This document shows, piece by piece, positions 61,252-64,000 of a stretch of DNA of 64,000 nt. Location: assembly GCF_008364685.1 (NCBI RefSeq), contig NZ_VTTL01000001.1, positions 496,001 to 560,000 on the forward strand, written 5' to 3'. The DNA comes from Xanthobacter oligotrophicus. GTDB lineage: Bacteria; Pseudomonadota; Alphaproteobacteria; Rhizobiales; Xanthobacteraceae. A model generated the notes under the pieces. It did not search any database. It was not told the origin of the DNA and worked only from the letters and a program-made list of their open reading frames with translations. Position 1 is the stretch's first letter; each line of letters starts with the position of its first letter. The position numbers and the translations under genes were made by a program.

Positions 61252-62217
61252 ATGCTTAACAGACGTCTCGTCCTCGGCGCACTCGCCGGCCTCGCGCTCG
61301 CCGGCCCGGCCTTCGCGCAGGGCACAGCCGCCCCCGCCCAGAAGCTGCCGGTGGTGGCCTCCTTCTCCATCCTCGGGGATTTCGTGAAGCAGGTGGGTGG
61401 CGACCGGGTGGCCGTCACCACCATCGTCGGCCCCAATGGCGATGCCCACGTCTACCAGCCCACCCCCGCCGACGCGAAGGCGGTGGCCGCCGCCAAAGTG
61501 GTGTTCGTGAACGGCCTCGGCTTCGAGGGCTGGCTCGACCGGCTGGTGAAGGCCTCCGGCACCAAGGCGCCGGTGGTGGTCGCCACCACCGGGATCACGC
61601 CGCGCACCGGCTTCGTCGACCATGACGAGGACGAGAAGCCGAAGGGCAAGGACAAGCACGCCAAGGAAGAGCACGGCCACGACCATGGCGGCATCGATCC
61701 CCACGCCTGGCAGTCCATCGCCAACGCCAAGGTCTATGTGGCCAACGTGCGCGACGCCCTGATCGCCTCCGATCCTGAAGGCCGCGACGCCTACACCGCC
61801 AACGCGGCTGCCTATACCGCCAGGCTCGACGCCCTGGAAACCGAGGTGAAGGCGGCGCTGGCCCGCATCCCGGCCGAGCAGCGCCGCATCATCACCTCCC
61901 ACGACGCCTTCGGCTATTTCGGCGAGGCCTATGGCGTGGTGCTGGTGGCGCCCGAAGGCGTCTCCACCGAGAGCGAGGCCTCGGCCAAGGACGTTGCCCG
62001 CATCATCCGCCAGATCAAGGCGCAGAAGATCCCGGCGGTGTTCGTGGAGAACATCACCGACCCGCGCCTGATGCAGCGCATCGCCAAGGAAACCAGCGCC
62101 AAGGTGGGCGGCACGCTCTATTCCGACGCCCTCTCCGATGACAAAGGCCCGGCGAGCACCTACATCGACATGATGCACTCCAACGTGCGCGAGCTTTCCG
62201 CCGCCCTGGCGAGCTGA
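61252..62217 (+). CDS. znuA: Zinc ABC transporter substrate-binding protein
   Basis: 321-residue periplasmic cluster A-I (ZnuA) binding protein. A signal peptide (residues 1-22, cleaved after AFA) is present. The metal ligands are H66 (GDAHVYQP), H151 (DPHAW) and H217 (SHDAFGYF), plus an acidic residue near the C-terminus. A His/Asp/Lys-rich loop (about 124-145) is typical of zinc- rather than manganese-specific members. It starts 12 bases after znuB. Confidence 0.93.
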   Translation: MLNRRLVLGALAGLALAGPAFAQGTAAPAQKLPVVASFSILGDFVKQVGGDRVAVTTIVGPNGDAHVYQPTPADAKAVAAAKVVFVNGLGFEGWLDRLVKASGTKAPVVVATTGITPRTGFVDHDEDEKPKGKDKHAKEEHGHDHGGIDPHAWQSIANAKVYVANVRDALIASDPEGRDAYTANAAAYTARLDALETEVKAALARIPAEQRRIITSHDAFGYFGEAYGVVLVAPEGVSTESEASAKDVARIIRQIKAQKIPAVFVENITDPRLMQRIAKETSAKVGGTLYSDALSDDKGPASTYIDMMHSNVRELSAALAS

Positions 62218-62242
62218 GCGCCACAGTTTCGGTTTTCAAATC

Positions 62243-62272
62243 GCGGCGGCCGGAGAGCCCTCCGGCCGCCGC
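62243..62272 (+). other. 13-bp hairpin before the COG0523 gene
   Basis: GCGGCGGCCGGAG / CTCCGGCCGCCGC with a 4-base loop, 25 bases after znuA and 19 before the next start. No T-run follows. It may protect the znuA mRNA end or tune the next gene. Confidence 0.45.
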
Positions 62273-62291
62273 CCGACATCAGGTGAATGCC

Positions 62292-63347
62292 ATGGCTGAA
62301 ACGCAGGCCGAGAAGATCCCCGTCACCGTGCTCACCGGCTATCTGGGCGCCGGCAAGACGACGCTGCTCAACCGCATCCTCTCGCAGCCCCACGGCAAGA
62401 AATTCGCGGTCATCGTCAACGAGTTCGGCGAGATCGGCATCGACAACGACCTCGTGGTGGGCGCCGACGAGGAAGTGTTCGAGATGAACAACGGCTGCAT
62501 CTGCTGCACCGTGCGCGGCGACCTCATCCGCGTCATCGACGGCCTGCTGCGCCGCAAGGGCGGCTTCGACGGCATCATCGTGGAGACCACCGGCCTTGCC
62601 GACCCGGCCCCGGTGGCCCAGACCTTCTTCGTGGACGAGGAAGTGCAGGCCAAGACCCGCCTGGACGCCGTGGTCACCGTGGCCGACGCCAAGTGGCTCT
62701 CCGACCGGCTGAAGGACGCGCCCGAGGCCAAGAACCAGGTGGCCTTCGCCGACGTGATCCTGCTCAACAAGACCGATCTCGTAACCGGCGCCGAGCTGGA
62801 CCAAGTGGAAGCCCGCATCCGCGGCATCAATCCCTATGCCAAGCTCTACCGCACGACGAAGTCCGAGATCGACATCGCCAAGGTGCTGAACCAGGGCGCC
62901 TTCGACCTCGACCGCATCCTGGAGCTGGAGCCCGCCTTCCTCGAGGACGACGATCACCACGATCATGACCACGTGCACGGCCCGGACTGCGGCCACGACC
63001 ATGGACACGACCACGACCACCATCACCACGGCCTGAAGGCGGTGCACGACGAGGAGGTTCAGTCGGTCGCCTTCTCCACCGAGAAGGAGCTGAACCCTGA
63101 CAAGTTCTTCCCCTGGGTGCAGAATCTGGTGGCCACCGAAGGGCCGAACATCCTGCGCTCCAAGGGCATCCTGTCGTTCACAAACGACCCGGACCGCTTC
63201 GTCTTCCAGGGCGTGCACATGATCCTCGACGGCGATCACCAGCGCCCGTGGAAGGCCGACGAGAAGCGCGTGAGCCGCATCGTCTTCATCGGCCGCAAGC
63301 TCGATCGCAAGGCGCTGGAGGACGGCTTCCTCTCCTGCGCGGCGTGA
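62292..63347 (+). CDS. COG0523 (CobW/ZNG1-type) zinc metallochaperone GTPase
   Basis: 351-residue G3E-family GTPase. The P-loop is GYLGAGKTT (16-24), the metal-binding CxCC motif is CICC (69-72), and NKTD is the guanine motif. A His/Asp-rich tract lies at about 222-246 (DDDHHDHDHVHG, HDHDHHHHG). A CobW C-terminal domain follows. Its place behind znuA and its His tract mark it as zinc-related rather than a cobalamin gene, supplying zinc to client enzymes under limitation. The ATG at 62292 follows AGGTGA. Confidence 0.9.
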   Translation: MAETQAEKIPVTVLTGYLGAGKTTLLNRILSQPHGKKFAVIVNEFGEIGIDNDLVVGADEEVFEMNNGCICCTVRGDLIRVIDGLLRRKGGFDGIIVETTGLADPAPVAQTFFVDEEVQAKTRLDAVVTVADAKWLSDRLKDAPEAKNQVAFADVILLNKTDLVTGAELDQVEARIRGINPYAKLYRTTKSEIDIAKVLNQGAFDLDRILELEPAFLEDDDHHDHDHVHGPDCGHDHGHDHDHHHHGLKAVHDEEVQSVAFSTEKELNPDKFFPWVQNLVATEGPNILRSKGILSFTNDPDRFVFQGVHMILDGDHQRPWKADEKRVSRIVFIGRKLDRKALEDGFLSCAA

Positions 63348-63373
63348 TCGGTCGCACGGTTCCCGAACATAAC

Positions 63374-63400
63374 AAGGCTCGCGGCATCCCCGCGGGCCTT
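63374..63400 (+). terminator. Terminator of the zinc operon
   Basis: 11-bp stem AAGGCTCGCGG / CCGCGGGCCTT (one G-U pair) with a 5-base loop, followed by CTTCATTT. It lies between the convergent GTPase and TetR genes. Confidence 0.7.
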
Positions 63401-63416
63401 CTTCATTTCAGCCCCC

Positions 63417-64000
63417 TCAGGCCATCAGGCCGCGCACCAGCAGGTCGTGATACTCCTGCGCCACCTCCTCGGCGGACTTGTGTCCGCCCGACTTGCCCCC
63501 GTCGGGCTTGAACCAGCGCACCATCCAGCTCAGCAGCGAGAGCACCGCGCGGCCGGTCATGGCGGCGCTCACCTCTCGGAACGAGCCGTCGGCGACGCCG
63601 GCCTGGAGGATGCGGCGCAGCAGGCCCTCGTGGGCGTCACGCAGGGCCAGCGCGTCGTCCTTCAGCCCGCTGTTGGCCATGCCGGAGAAGCCCACCAGCA
63701 TGGTGACGAAGCAATCGTAATTGTCGGCGAGGAAGCGGGCGTGGGCCATCATGAACTGCCGCAGGCGCTCCACCGGCGGATCGGCCTCGTTCACCGCCTT
63801 GGCTGCCGTCTCATAGAGGCCGGTCAGGGTGAAGATGATGATGGCGTCATAAATCTCCTGCTTGGAGGAGAAGTAATTGTAGATGGCGCCCTTGGAATAG
63901 TTCATGGCGGCGGCCAGCTCGTTGAGTGAGCTCTCCACATAGCCCTTCTGCGCGAAGAGCTGGGCCGCCTGGCGCAAGATTTCCGCGCGCGGGTCGGCCA
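63417..64000 (-). CDS. TetR-family regulator (5' end outside window)
   Basis: Repressor-type protein; the coding strand runs in from the window's right edge, and about 194 residues are visible. The frame reads ADPRAEILRQAAQLFAQKGY, then SSLNELAAAMNYSKGAIYNY, the TetR helix-turn-helix. The ligand-binding C-terminal domain is all helical. Only a few N-terminal residues seem to be missing. The target is unknown and may lie beyond the window. Confidence 0.9.
   Translation of the reverse strand, partial: ADPRAEILRQAAQLFAQKGYVESSLNELAAAMNYSKGAIYNYFSSKQEIYDAIIIFTLTGLYETAAKAVNEADPPVERLRQFMMAHARFLADNYDCFVTMLVGFSGMANSGLKDDALALRDAHEGLLRRILQAGVADGSFREVSAAMTGRAVLSLLSWMVRWFKPDGGKSGGHKSAEEVAQEYHDLLVRGLMA

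Noticed and set aside
1-64000. CRISPR array or rRNA operon
   Set aside because: No regularly spaced direct repeats and no rRNA sequence were seen; the only RNA gene found is tRNA-Phe.

Overview
The window is a high-GC chromosomal segment of an alphaproteobacterium. Gene content points to Hyphomicrobiales, probably Xanthobacteraceae (Xanthobacter/Azorhizobium/Ancylobacter-like): an RNase E with a long acidic insertion in its S1 domain, a B12-dependent ribonucleotide reductase, prfB without a programmed frameshift, a XoxF-type methanol dehydrogenase, and a gene set matching the N-methylglutamate (NMG) route of methylamine oxidation. The genus is an inference from content; no 16S rRNA or species marker is present.

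Layout. 1-13 kb: end of an acyl-CoA dehydrogenase gene, then cell-wall and core genes (amidase, rne, PBP1A, prfB) with a PAS-PAS-GAF-GGDEF-EAL protein between PBP1A and prfB. 13-31 kb: housekeeping and surface genes (small exported protein, GST-like protein, nrdJ, MFS symporter, photolyase, cysK, sseA, galE, methyltransferase, acyltransferase, membrane-anchored adenosine-deaminase-like enzyme, GST, PPK2). 31-35 kb: a MurJ/MviN-family flippase divergent from a xoxF-like gene with no partner genes.

35.18-43.18 kb: an approximately 8.0-kb integrative island at the 3' end of tRNA-Phe(GAA). It is bounded by near-identical 15/16-bp repeats and by clustered ATACCCCC-type sites at both ends. It carries two tyrosine recombinases, an AlpA-like regulator, an HTH/zinc-ribbon protein, a lower-GC hypothetical gene, and a single-chain nuclease-methylase resembling a Type ISP enzyme without the helicase, whose end overlaps a small partner gene.

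43.6-56.7 kb: two operons that together can encode methylamine oxidation. One is a cupin-XRE regulator followed by mgsABC-gmaS (NMG synthase and gamma-glutamylmethylamide synthetase). The other is a sarcosine-oxidase-like mgdABCD operon plus purU, which would release the C1 unit from tetrahydrofolate as formate. A Tat-exported cupin and a divergent LysR regulator lie between them. With xoxF this suggests a facultative methylotroph.

57-64 kb: an allophanate hydrolase without urea carboxylase in view, then a zinc-uptake operon (His-rich membrane peptide, znuC, znuB, znuA, COG0523 GTPase) with a structured spacer between znuC and znuB, and a TetR regulator cut by the window end. Several intergenic gaps carry palindromic repeats, including two related REP-like hairpins and one MITE-like element.
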